Shown: positions 8,396-15,165 of the stretch, piece by piece
Numbering within the stretch: position 1 is the first letter of the stretch
How the letters are laid out: each line of letters starts with the position of its first letter
Origin: Phreatobacter sp.
Lineage (GTDB): Bacteria; Pseudomonadota; Alphaproteobacteria; Rhizobiales; Phreatobacteraceae
Length of the DNA stretch: 64,000 nucleotides
Assembly (NCBI RefSeq): GCF_027532945.1
Contig: NZ_JAPZTZ010000013.1
Location: 62,001-126,000 of the forward strand
Direction: 5' to 3'
The notes under the pieces: model-generated
Database searches by the model: none
Told to the model about the DNA's origin: nothing
Seen by the model: the letters and a program-made list of their open reading frames with translations, nothing else
Program-made: the position numbers and the translations under genes

Positions 8396-8785
8396 TCAGA
8401 GGCCCTCGTCGTCGTCGGTGTCCTCCGGCGGCTTCAGCCCCTCGAGGCCGCGCAGCAGGTCTTCCTCGCTCATGCGGTCCATGGCGACATCGACGTCGTC
8501 GGCGGCGCTGCCGGCAGCGGCGATCATCGGCACGGTGTCGGCCTCGGGCTCGTCGACCTCGACATATTTCTGCAGCGAATGGATCAGGTCCTCGCGCAGG
8601 TCATCGGGGGAGACGGTGGCATCGGCGATCTCGCGCAGGGCCACGACCGGGTTCTTGTCGCGATCACGGTCGATGGTGATCGGCGCGCCGGCCGCGAGCA
8701 TGCGCGCGCGGTGGCTGGCGACGAGCACCAGCTCGAAGCGGTTGTCGACCTTCTCGATGCAATCCTCGACGGTGACGCGAGCCAT
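8396..8785 (-). CDS. rpoZ: DNA-directed RNA polymerase omega subunit
   Basis: Small subunit that stabilises the beta' subunit and, in many proteobacteria, forms part of the ppGpp site on RNA polymerase. The 129-residue protein begins [20 protein letters not shown] and has the conserved RARML segment and the [10 protein letters not shown] helix. The acidic C-terminal tail (about 80-129, ending [11 protein letters not shown]) is an extension typical of alphaproteobacterial omega. Its proximity to relA fits the functional link between omega and ppGpp signalling. Confidence 0.95.
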   Translation of the reverse strand: MARVTVEDCIEKVDNRFELVLVASHRARMLAAGAPITIDRDRDKNPVVALREIADATVSPDDLREDLIHSLQKYVEVDEPEADTVPMIAAAGSAADDVDVAMDRMSEEDLLRGLEGLKPPEDTDDDEGL

Positions 8786-9187
8786 CGATCATCCTTCGGC
8801 AGGGGTGGAACGAAGCCTGCATGCAGGCGGTTGTCCGGAAAGAGCGGGTGTATACCCATTCAGGGGAGCCAACACAAGACGGCAGGACAGAAGGGCAAGC
8901 AGACCGGCGACGCGGGCCTCTTGCGACGGGCCACAGATGCCGCGACTTGCCCGGCTTTCCGTGACGGAACAGGTCACCCACGCAGCAATCCTTAGTTCCA
9001 ACAGATTATTTTTTGGCAGATTGTTTCCGAAGAATCGTCTTGATATAGGATGGAGCTATGGACTTAGGATCGTTCCAAACTATCGACATCCTCGTGTGTT
9101 TCGACGCCCCGACCGCCACACTTCGCAGTCATTCATCACCCTCAAGCTGATTTCGGCACATACCGGATTGCAATAGGACGTTACGTC
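8786..9187. other. Divergent intergenic region between rpoZ and the NYN gene
   Basis: About 400 bases without a confident gene. The left half is GC-rich and should hold the minus-strand rpoZ promoter. The stretch 9000-9060 is AT-rich (a run of T at 9009-9014, then TTGATATAGGAT at 9040-9051) and probably holds the plus-strand promoter of the NYN gene. A 30-codon frame at 9058-9150 (start MDLGSFQTID) lies in the likely 5' leader. I see no tRNA, riboswitch or repeat here. Confidence 0.5.
9058..9150 (+). CDS. Possible 30-residue upstream ORF before the NYN gene
   Basis: ATG at 9058 opens 30 codons (MDLGSFQTIDILVCFD at the start) ending with TGA at 9148-9150, 37 bases before the NYN gene. GGAG lies only 2 bases before the ATG and AGGA about 9 bases before, so translation is possible but unproven. 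It could be a leader peptide or chance. Confidence 0.2.
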   Translation: MDLGSFQTIDILVCFDAPTATLRSHSSPSS

Positions 9188-9835
9188 ATGTCGAACGGAA
9201 ACGAGCGCATCGCGCTTTTCATCGATGGTGCCAACCTTTACGCCATGGCAAAGACGCTGGGATTCGATATCGACTACAAACGTCTGCTGGGTGAATTTCG
9301 CGCCCGGGGATATCTGCTGCGCGCCTACTATTACACCGCCCTGGTCGAGGATCAGGAGTACTCGTCGATCCGCCCGCTGATCGACTGGCTCGACTATAAC
9401 GGCTTCACCGTCGTGACGAAGACGGCCAAGGAGTTCACCGATTCCACCGGCCGGCGGAAGGTGAAGGGCAATATGGACATCGAGCTCGCCGTCGACGCGA
9501 TGGAGATCGCGGCGCGGGTCGACCATATCGTGCTGTTCTCCGGCGACGGCGATTTCCGCTACCTGGTCGAGGCGCTGCAGCGCCGTGGCGTCAAGGTTTC
9601 GGTGGTCTCCACGGTTGCCGTGCAGCCGGCGATGATCGCCGACGAGCTGCGCCGCCAGGCCGACGAGTTCATCGACCTCGCCCAGCTCGGCCAGCGCATC
9701 GGCCGCGACCCGTCCGAGCGCCCGGTTCGTGCGCCGATGACCGACACGCCGGGCTTCATCCGCGAGCGGCCGCGCCCGGCCCGGCCGATCGCCGCCACCA
9801 CCCCGGTCGCCAGCGACGACTTCGCCGACCGCTGA
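9188..9835 (+). CDS. NYN-domain (LabA/DUF88-like) protein
   Basis: A 215-residue protein of the NYN branch of PIN-like nucleases. The acidic residues expected to bind metal are present: D13 in LFIDGANLY, D97 in KGNMDIELAVD, and D120/D122 in LFSGDGDF. Family members are predicted or shown to be RNases. The tail after about residue 170 is Arg/Pro-rich and probably disordered (SERPVR, RERPRPARP). The next gene, a uracil-DNA glycosylase, starts only 6 bases after the stop, so they form an operon. Together with rpoZ and relA this is a recurrent alphaproteobacterial neighbourhood, so the gene looks ancestral here. Confidence 0.85.
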   Translation: MSNGNERIALFIDGANLYAMAKTLGFDIDYKRLLGEFRARGYLLRAYYYTALVEDQEYSSIRPLIDWLDYNGFTVVTKTAKEFTDSTGRRKVKGNMDIELAVDAMEIAARVDHIVLFSGDGDFRYLVEALQRRGVKVSVVSTVAVQPAMIADELRRQADEFIDLAQLGQRIGRDPSERPVRAPMTDTPGFIRERPRPARPIAATTPVASDDFADR

Positions 9836-9841
9836 TCCGGC

Positions 9842-10483
9842 ATGTCGCCGTGCGACCCGGGGCGTGACTGCCCCTCGTGCCCGCGCCTCGTCGTATTTCG
9901 CGACCGGCAGCGGGCAGCCCATCCCGACTGGCACAATGCGCCGGTGCCGAGCTTCGGCACCGACGACGCGCGGCTGCTCATTGTCGGCCTCGCGCCCGGC
10001 CTGCAGGGCGCCAACCGCACGGGGCGGCCCTTCACCGGCGACTGGGCCGGCGACCTCCTCTACGAGACGCTCATCGGCTTCGGCTTCGCCAGCGGCACCT
10101 ATGACGAGCGGCCGGACGACGGCCTGACCCTCATCGACACGCGCATCACCAATGCCGTGCGCTGCGTGCCGCCGGAGAACAAGCCGACGACGGAGGAGAT
10201 CGCCACCTGCCGCGGCTTCCTCGCCGCCACCATCGCCGCCATGCCGCGGCTGACCGCCGTGGTGACGCTCGGCAAGATCGGCCATGACAGCGCAGTGCGG
10301 GCGCTGGGCGAGCGCCCCTCGCGCGTCCCGTTCACCCATGGCGGCATGCACCGGGTCGGGTCGGTCACGGTCTTCTCCAGCTATCATTGCTCGCGCTACA
10401 ACACGAACACGGGCGTGCTGACGCCGGAGATGTTCCGCGCGGTCTTCGGGACCGTCAGGCGCCATCTAGACGCGGCCGGCTGA
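9842..10483 (+). CDS. Uracil-DNA glycosylase, family 5 (UdgB type)
   Basis: Removes uracil, and in this family other deaminated bases, from DNA at the start of base-excision repair. The 213-residue protein has an N-terminal Cys pair (C10, C13) plus C108 (VRCVPPENKP) and C123, the four ligands expected for the Fe-S cluster. Motif A is GLAPGLQGANRTGRPFTGDW (from residue 49), which lacks the catalytic Asp of family 1, as is characteristic of family 5. The C-terminal motif reads SYHCSRYNTNTG, where a Pro usually follows the His; this Cys is unusual. It is co-transcribed with the NYN gene (6-base gap). Confidence 0.88.
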   Translation: MSPCDPGRDCPSCPRLVVFRDRQRAAHPDWHNAPVPSFGTDDARLLIVGLAPGLQGANRTGRPFTGDWAGDLLYETLIGFGFASGTYDERPDDGLTLIDTRITNAVRCVPPENKPTTEEIATCRGFLAATIAAMPRLTAVVTLGKIGHDSAVRALGERPSRVPFTHGGMHRVGSVTVFSSYHCSRYNTNTGVLTPEMFRAVFGTVRRHLDAAG

Positions 10484-10550
10484 ACCTTCGGCGCGGTCGC
10501 CGCGACTGAGGAAAGCCGCGCCGGACGCGGCCGTCCCGTGAAAGACCACC

Positions 10551-10865
10551 ATGTCGCCGTCGCCCTCCTCCGCTCTCCGCCGCCCCTTTCGCATCGCCAG
10601 CCTCGTCCTTGCGGGTCTCGGGGTGCTGTTCTGGGCGGCTGCGATGGTCGCGACCGTCATGACGCCCGCATCGCGGGGCGACGGCTTCCACATGCTCGGC
10701 GCCATTCTCGCGACGATCTACCTCGTGACCCTGGTCCTGCCCGGCCTGATCCTGGCGCTGCTGGACCGCTGGCCGCCGGTCTCGCTGGGCTTCGGGATCG
10801 TCGCCGTGGCCATTGCCAGCGACGCCGTGCTACCGTGGTTGCCTTGGGGCGCGATCCTCTCCTGA
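10551..10865 (+). CDS. Small membrane protein, function unknown
   Basis: A 104-residue protein with about three hydrophobic helices (about 14-37, 48-69 and 77-95) and a Ser/Pro/Arg N-terminus. It begins 67 bases after the uracil-DNA glycosylase stop on the same strand and could be the last gene of that unit. I recognise no family. Codon use matches the neighbours, which supports it being a real gene. Confidence 0.55.
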   Translation: MSPSPSSALRRPFRIASLVLAGLGVLFWAAAMVATVMTPASRGDGFHMLGAILATIYLVTLVLPGLILALLDRWPPVSLGFGIVAVAIASDAVLPWLPWGAILS

Positions 10866-10885
10866 CGGCAGCGCGACCCGCCGAG

Positions 10886-10901
10886 ATCACGGCCTCGTGA
10901 T
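10886..10901. promoter_or_regulatory. Inverted repeat upstream of the superoxide dismutase gene
   Basis: Perfect 6-bp dyad ATCACG-gcct-CGTGAT, 85 bases before the superoxide dismutase start. It could be an operator or a weak 3' hairpin of the preceding gene; nothing else supports either reading. Confidence 0.25.
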
Positions 10902-10985
10902 AGCCCCTGTGCATCCGTCAGTGGCGGCCCAGGTGTTGCCGCAATGACCGCCACGCAGCAGGTCTGACCCACAAGGGAGCGTCCC

Positions 10986-11705
10986 ATGAACCGTCGCCAT
11001 CTTCTCAAGCTCGCCGGCACGGCCGCCGCCGTCGGCGCCACCATGGCCATCCCGGCCAGCCACAAGGTCTTCGCCCAGGCCGCCCCCGGCCCCTTCACCC
11101 TGCCGCCGCTCGGCTATGCCTATGACGCGCTGGAGCCGCACATCGACAAGATGACGATGGAGATCCATCACACGCGCCACCACGCGGCCTTCCTCGCCAC
11201 GATCAACAACGCCGCGCAGACCTATCGCGAGCTCACCCCAGCTAACACCGAGAAGGTGCTGCGCGGCCTCGCCGACGTGCCGGAGAACCTGCGCATGGGC
11301 GTGCGCAACACGCTCGGCGGCTACTGGAACCACACCCACTTCTGGGACATCATGACCCCCGGCGGCGCCAAGCAGCCCTCGGGTGCCCTCGCCCAGGCCA
11401 TCACCGCCACGTTTGGCGACCTCGACAAGATGCGCCAGCAGTTCAACCAGGCCGCCGTCGGCCGCTTCGGTTCGGGCTGGGGCTGGCTGGTGGTTGGCCG
11501 CGATGGCAAGCTCGCCATCGTCTCGACGCCGAACCAGGACAACCCGCTGATGGACGGCGTCAAGGGCGTGGTCATGGGCATCGACGTGTGGGAGCACGCC
11601 TATTACCTGAAGTACCAGAACCGTCGCCCGGACTACGTCACCACCTGGTGGAACGTGGTGAACTGGGACAAGGCCGCCGCCAACTTCGCCAAGGCCTCCG
11701 CCTGA
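10986..11705 (+). CDS. Superoxide dismutase, Fe/Mn family, with Tat-like export signal
   Basis: Dismutates superoxide to oxygen and peroxide. The mature domain has the metal ligands H61 (EIHH), H116 (YWNHTHFW), D200 and H204 (DVWEHAYYLKY). Gly111-Gly112 before WNH together with Gln184 in NQDNP is the manganese-type (or cambialistic) arrangement, because iron enzymes carry that Gln in the N-terminal half. The first 32 residues form an export signal with a twin-arginine stretch (NRRHLLKLAG) and a likely cleavage near VFAQA, so the enzyme is predicted to be periplasmic. GGGAGCG about 6 bases before the ATG is the ribosome site. A terminator follows. Confidence 0.9.
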   Translation: MNRRHLLKLAGTAAAVGATMAIPASHKVFAQAAPGPFTLPPLGYAYDALEPHIDKMTMEIHHTRHHAAFLATINNAAQTYRELTPANTEKVLRGLADVPENLRMGVRNTLGGYWNHTHFWDIMTPGGAKQPSGALAQAITATFGDLDKMRQQFNQAAVGRFGSGWGWLVVGRDGKLAIVSTPNQDNPLMDGVKGVVMGIDVWEHAYYLKYQNRRPDYVTTWWNVVNWDKAAANFAKASA

Positions 11706-11781
11706 CGCGATCCTGCCGCTGACCCGATGTCGGGCGGCGGCGGGATTCCCCCCTTCTGCCCTGCCGCCGGCACTGTCCGCG

Positions 11782-11811
11782 AACCCCGGTCGCCGTGCGG
11801 CCGGGGTTTTT
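11782..11811 (+). terminator. Rho-independent terminator after the superoxide dismutase gene
   Basis: AACCCCGG-t-CGC pairs with GCG-g-CCGGGGTT around a CGT loop and runs into TTTTT. It sits between the convergent superoxide dismutase and VOC genes. Confidence 0.85.
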
Positions 11812-11815
11812 GGCG

Positions 11816-12202
11816 TCAGTGGCCGTGATAGCTGAGGAATTCCAGCAGCGAGCCGTCGGGATCGCGGAAATAGACGGAGGTCGCCGGCCCACGCACGCCG
11901 TTGGTGGCGACAGGGCCGAGCTCGACCGGCACGCCGCGGGCGGCAAGATGGGCGGCGGCGCCGGCGATCGGTCCCTCCCATTCGAAGCAAATGTCGGAAT
12001 TGCCGGGCATGACCGGCACCTTCGCGACCGCATTGACGTGGCCGATGCCCGGTCCGTGGCAGTTCAGGCGGATGTCGCCGATCTTGTAGGCGAAGCCGGC
12101 GCCGCGCGGCACCACCTCGGCCCCCAGGACGTCGCGGTAGAAGGCGTTCGACCGCTCCCAGTCGCTGACATGGATGACGACGTGATCGAGCTTGTAGGCC
12201 AT
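11816..12202 (-). CDS. VOC (glyoxalase/bleomycin-resistance fold) family protein
   Basis: A 128-residue protein starting MAYKLDHVVIHVSDWERSNAFYRDVLGAE, the first beta-alpha module of the vicinal oxygen chelate fold, and ending PDGSLLEFLSYHGH, the usual metal-ligand region (E of LLEF). It is probably an uncharacterised glyoxalase, dioxygenase or resistance-like protein; the substrate cannot be predicted. It lies downstream of smpB on the same strand with a gap of about 65 bases and may be read from the same transcript. Confidence 0.85.
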   Translation of the reverse strand: MAYKLDHVVIHVSDWERSNAFYRDVLGAEVVPRGAGFAYKIGDIRLNCHGPGIGHVNAVAKVPVMPGNSDICFEWEGPIAGAAAHLAARGVPVELGPVATNGVRGPATSVYFRDPDGSLLEFLSYHGH

Positions 12203-12267
12203 GGCGGTTCTCCTCGGGGAGTTGAGCGGAGGCAGCGCGCGGGAGCAAGGGTGGGACGACCCGCCCG

Positions 12268-12741
12268 CTACCCCCGGTCCCTCAAGATCCGCGCCTGGTC
12301 GCGCTGCCAGTCGCGCTTCTTCTCGGTGTCGCGCTTGTCGTGGAGCTTCTTGCCGCGGGCGAGCGCGATCTGCAGCTTCGCGCGGCCCTGCTCGTTGAAA
12401 TAAAGCTTCAGCGGCACGACGGTCAGGCCGTCGCGCTGCACGGCGCCGATCAGGCGGCCGATCTCCTTCTTGTGGAGGAGAAGGCGGCGCGGCCGTTTCG
12501 GCTCATGGTTGAAGCGGTTGGCCTGGAGATATTCCGGGATGTTGCAGTTGAAGAGGAAGAACTCCTCCCCGTTCGGCCCGGCATAGCTCTCGGCGATCGT
12601 CGCCTTGGCAGCGCGCAGCGACTTGACCTCGGTGCCGGTCAGCTGGATGCCGGCCTCGAACGTGTCGAGGATCTCGTAGTCGAAACGGCCGCGCCGGTTC
12701 TCGGCGACGACCTTGATCTTCGGCTCATTCTTGGGGGCCAT
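12268..12741 (-). CDS. smpB: SsrA-binding protein
   Basis: Partner of tmRNA in trans-translation, rescuing stalled ribosomes. The 157-residue protein has the family landmarks [29 protein letters not shown] split over residues 11-40, [20 protein letters not shown] near the C-terminus, and a basic tail. It lies 21 bases downstream of dapA on the same strand; dapA-smpB is a standard alphaproteobacterial pair. No ssrA gene was recognised nearby. Confidence 0.96.
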   Translation of the reverse strand: MAPKNEPKIKVVAENRRGRFDYEILDTFEAGIQLTGTEVKSLRAAKATIAESYAGPNGEEFFLFNCNIPEYLQANRFNHEPKRPRRLLLHKKEIGRLIGAVQRDGLTVVPLKLYFNEQGRAKLQIALARGKKLHDKRDTEKKRDWQRDQARILRDRG

Positions 12742-12762
12742 GACGGTTGCGGAGGGCCCCCG

Positions 12763-13647
12763 TCAGTTCATCAGGCCGGCATGGACGAGCGCCGCCGTCA
12801 CCGTCGCGCGGGTGGCAGCGGAGGCCGGCACCATGGGCAGGCGGACCTCGTCGGACATGCGGCCGAGGATGTTCAGCGCGGCCTTCGAGGGCGCCGGGTT
12901 CGGCTCGACGAAGAGCGCCTGGTGCAGCGGGAACAGCTTGTCCTGGATCTCCAGCGCCTTGGCATAGTCACCAGCGAGGCAGGCTTCCTGGAACTGGGCG
13001 CAGAGGCGCGGGGCGACATTCGCTGTCACCGAGATGCAGCCATGGCCGCCATGGGCCATGTGGGCGAGCGCCGTGCCATCCTCGCCGGAGAGCTGGATGA
13101 AGTCCTTGCCGCAGGCCTGGCGCTGGGCGGAGACGCGGTCGATCTTCGCCGTCGCATCCTTCACGCCGACGATGTTCTTGATCTCGGCAAGGCGCGCCAT
13201 GGTCTCCACCGACATGTCGACCACCGAGCGCGGCGGGATGTTGTAGATGAAGATCGGCAGCGCGGTCGAAGCGGCGATAGCCTTGAAGTGCTGGTAGAGG
13301 CCTTCCTGGCTCGGCTTGTTGTAGTAGGGCGTGACGTGCAGCAGGCCCTGGGCACCGACCTTCTCGGCGTGCTTGGAGAACTCGATCGCCTCGACGGTGT
13401 TGTTCGAGCCGGCACCTGCCATGACAGGCACGCGGCCGCGCGCCTCCTCCACCGCCCATTCGACGACGCGCTTGTGCTCGTCATGGGTCAGCGTCGGGCT
13501 CTCGCCGGTGGTGCCGACGGGAACGATGCCGTGGGAGCCCTCTTCGATCACCCAGTTCACATGGGCGCGGAAGGCCTTCTCGTCGACCTTGCCGTCCTTG
13601 AACGGGGTGACGAGGGCGGGCAGCGATCCCTTGAACAGGTGGGTCAT
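12763..13647 (-). CDS. dapA: 4-hydroxy-tetrahydrodipicolinate synthase
   Basis: Condenses pyruvate with aspartate semialdehyde, the first committed step to diaminopimelate and lysine. The 294-residue TIM-barrel protein shows [24 protein letters not shown] and the Schiff-base Lys in IVGVKDAT. The ATG at 13647 ([16 protein letters not shown]) is preceded by GGAG at 8 bases; an upstream in-frame start would add 13 atypical residues. The usual neighbour slt lies divergently upstream but is here separated from dapA by bciA. Confidence 0.96.
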   Translation of the reverse strand: MTHLFKGSLPALVTPFKDGKVDEKAFRAHVNWVIEEGSHGIVPVGTTGESPTLTHDEHKRVVEWAVEEARGRVPVMAGAGSNNTVEAIEFSKHAEKVGAQGLLHVTPYYNKPSQEGLYQHFKAIAASTALPIFIYNIPPRSVVDMSVETMARLAEIKNIVGVKDATAKIDRVSAQRQACGKDFIQLSGEDGTALAHMAHGGHGCISVTANVAPRLCAQFQEACLAGDYAKALEIQDKLFPLHQALFVEPNPAPSKAALNILGRMSDEVRLPMVPASAATRATVTAALVHAGLMN

Positions 13648-13894
13648 CGGAGAACTCCGGAACGGTCGGATGGCACGGGCTTTCACCCCGCGCGCGGAAG
13701 GGCGGCCACAAAGCCTTGCAACGGCGGCAACGTCAAGGGCGGAGGGCGAGGACCATGGCCGCGACGGTCCTCACGAACCGGCCGTCGCGGCGGCAACGGC
13801 GATTGGCCCGCAGGTCTGCCCTGTCGTAGGCTCGCCCGCGACAGCCACGGATGGATGGGGCGCAGGCCTCTCCGATCCGCAAGACCGGTCTCCG

Positions 13895-14920
13895 ATGGAC
13901 GATACCGCTTCTGCCCCCTCCCCGCCCCTGACGCGCAAGCGCGTCATGCTGCTCGGCGCCACCGGGACGATCGGCCGGGCGACGGCCCGCACGCTGATCG
14001 CGGACGGCCACGAGGTCGTCTGTTTCGTCCGGCCGCGCGCGGGGGCCGGCGGCACCCTTGGCGCCGATGACAGCGCCCGGTTGCTCGACGGAGCGACGCT
14101 GCGCTTCGGCGACGTGACCGACCCCGCATCCCTCGCCCAGGACGGCTTTCGCGGCGAGACCTTCGATGCCCTCGTCACCTGCCTCGCCTCGCGCACCGGG
14201 GCGCCGCTTGATGCCGCCGCCATCGATCACCGTGCCAATTCCGTGGCCCTCGCGGCGGCGCTGAAGCACGGCGTCACCCAGGTCGTGCTTCTCTCCGCCA
14301 TCTGCGTGCAGAAGCCGCTTCTCGCCTTCCAGAAGGCCAAGCTCGCCTTCGAGGCGGAGCTGATCGCCTCCGGTCTCACCTGGTCGATCGTCAGGCCGAC
14401 CGCCTTCTTCAAATCGCTGTCGGGCCAGGTCGACCGGGTCCGTGCCGGCAAGCCCTTCCTGGTCTTCGGCGACGGCCGCCTCACCGCCTGCAAGCCGATC
14501 AGCGACGGCGACCTCGCGCGCTTCATCGCCGATTGCCTCACCAATACGAGCCGGCACAACCGCATCCTCCCCATCGGCGGGCCGGGCGAGGCCATCACCC
14601 CGCGCCAGCAGGGCGAGGCGCTGTTCCGCCTGCTCGGCCGCGAACCGCGCTTCCGGCAGGTGCCGGTCGGTCTGCTCGATGGCATCGTGTGGGGGCTGGG
14701 CACGCTCGGCCGTGTCTTCCCCGCCCTCGCCGACAAGGCCGAACTCGCCCGCATCGGGCGCTACTACGCGACGGAATCGATGCTCGTCCTCGATCCGGCA
14801 ACCGGCCGGTACGACGCCGCGGCCACCCCCTCCACCGGAACCGAAACCCTGATCGACTTCTATGCCCGCCTGATCGAAGGCGACGCCGCCATCGACCGCG
14901 GCGACCACGCGGTGTTCTGA
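13895..14920 (+). CDS. bciA: Divinyl chlorophyllide a 8-vinyl-reductase, BciA type
   Basis: Reduces the C8 vinyl group of divinyl (bacterio)chlorophyllide with NADPH. The 341-residue SDR/NmrA-type protein has the nucleotide-binding motif MLLGATGTIGRATA near residue 18 and the C-terminal blocks RIGRYYATESMLV, DPATGRYDA, STGTETL-DFYARLI and RGDHAVF, which I associate with BciA of purple bacteria and chloroplast DVR. No other bacteriochlorophyll or carotenoid gene is in this window, so it is detached from any photosynthesis cluster. It lies between divergently read dapA and slt, usually neighbours. A generic NAD-binding protein is the alternative, but the C-terminal blocks argue against it. Confidence 0.82.
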   Translation: MDDTASAPSPPLTRKRVMLLGATGTIGRATARTLIADGHEVVCFVRPRAGAGGTLGADDSARLLDGATLRFGDVTDPASLAQDGFRGETFDALVTCLASRTGAPLDAAAIDHRANSVALAAALKHGVTQVVLLSAICVQKPLLAFQKAKLAFEAELIASGLTWSIVRPTAFFKSLSGQVDRVRAGKPFLVFGDGRLTACKPISDGDLARFIADCLTNTSRHNRILPIGGPGEAITPRQQGEALFRLLGREPRFRQVPVGLLDGIVWGLGTLGRVFPALADKAELARIGRYYATESMLVLDPATGRYDAAATPSTGTETLIDFYARLIEGDAAIDRGDHAVF

Positions 14921-15165
14921 GCGACCAGAGGGCCTGCGACCAGCAGACCCATTTATGGGAATACTGTCCTATGTACCACGGAGCGTAACGCTCTGCAAGC
15001 CCGGCTGCGGCGTGGCATCGTCAACGCCTGCTTAACCACGCCGGCCGGTTCGCCCCCGGTCCGTCAAGGAAGCGTCAAGGAAAACGGCCTGATAACCACC
15101 TCTTCAAGGCCACAGTCCCATGGGATGAGGCCGCTCCGCGTTGCGTATCAGGACGGACCTTGCCC

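Noticed and set aside
9080-10465. A 461-codon open frame on the minus strand opposite the NYN and uracil-DNA glycosylase genes
   Set aside because: It is the antisense of two clearly recognisable genes. Its product is His/Arg/Asp-rich without any domain, as expected of antisense frames in GC-rich DNA.
14921-15165. Small hairpin GAGCG-taa-CGCTC (14981-14993) and repeated GTCAAGGAA before slt as a regulatory RNA
   Set aside because: The elements are short and isolated, and I could build no larger conserved structure.
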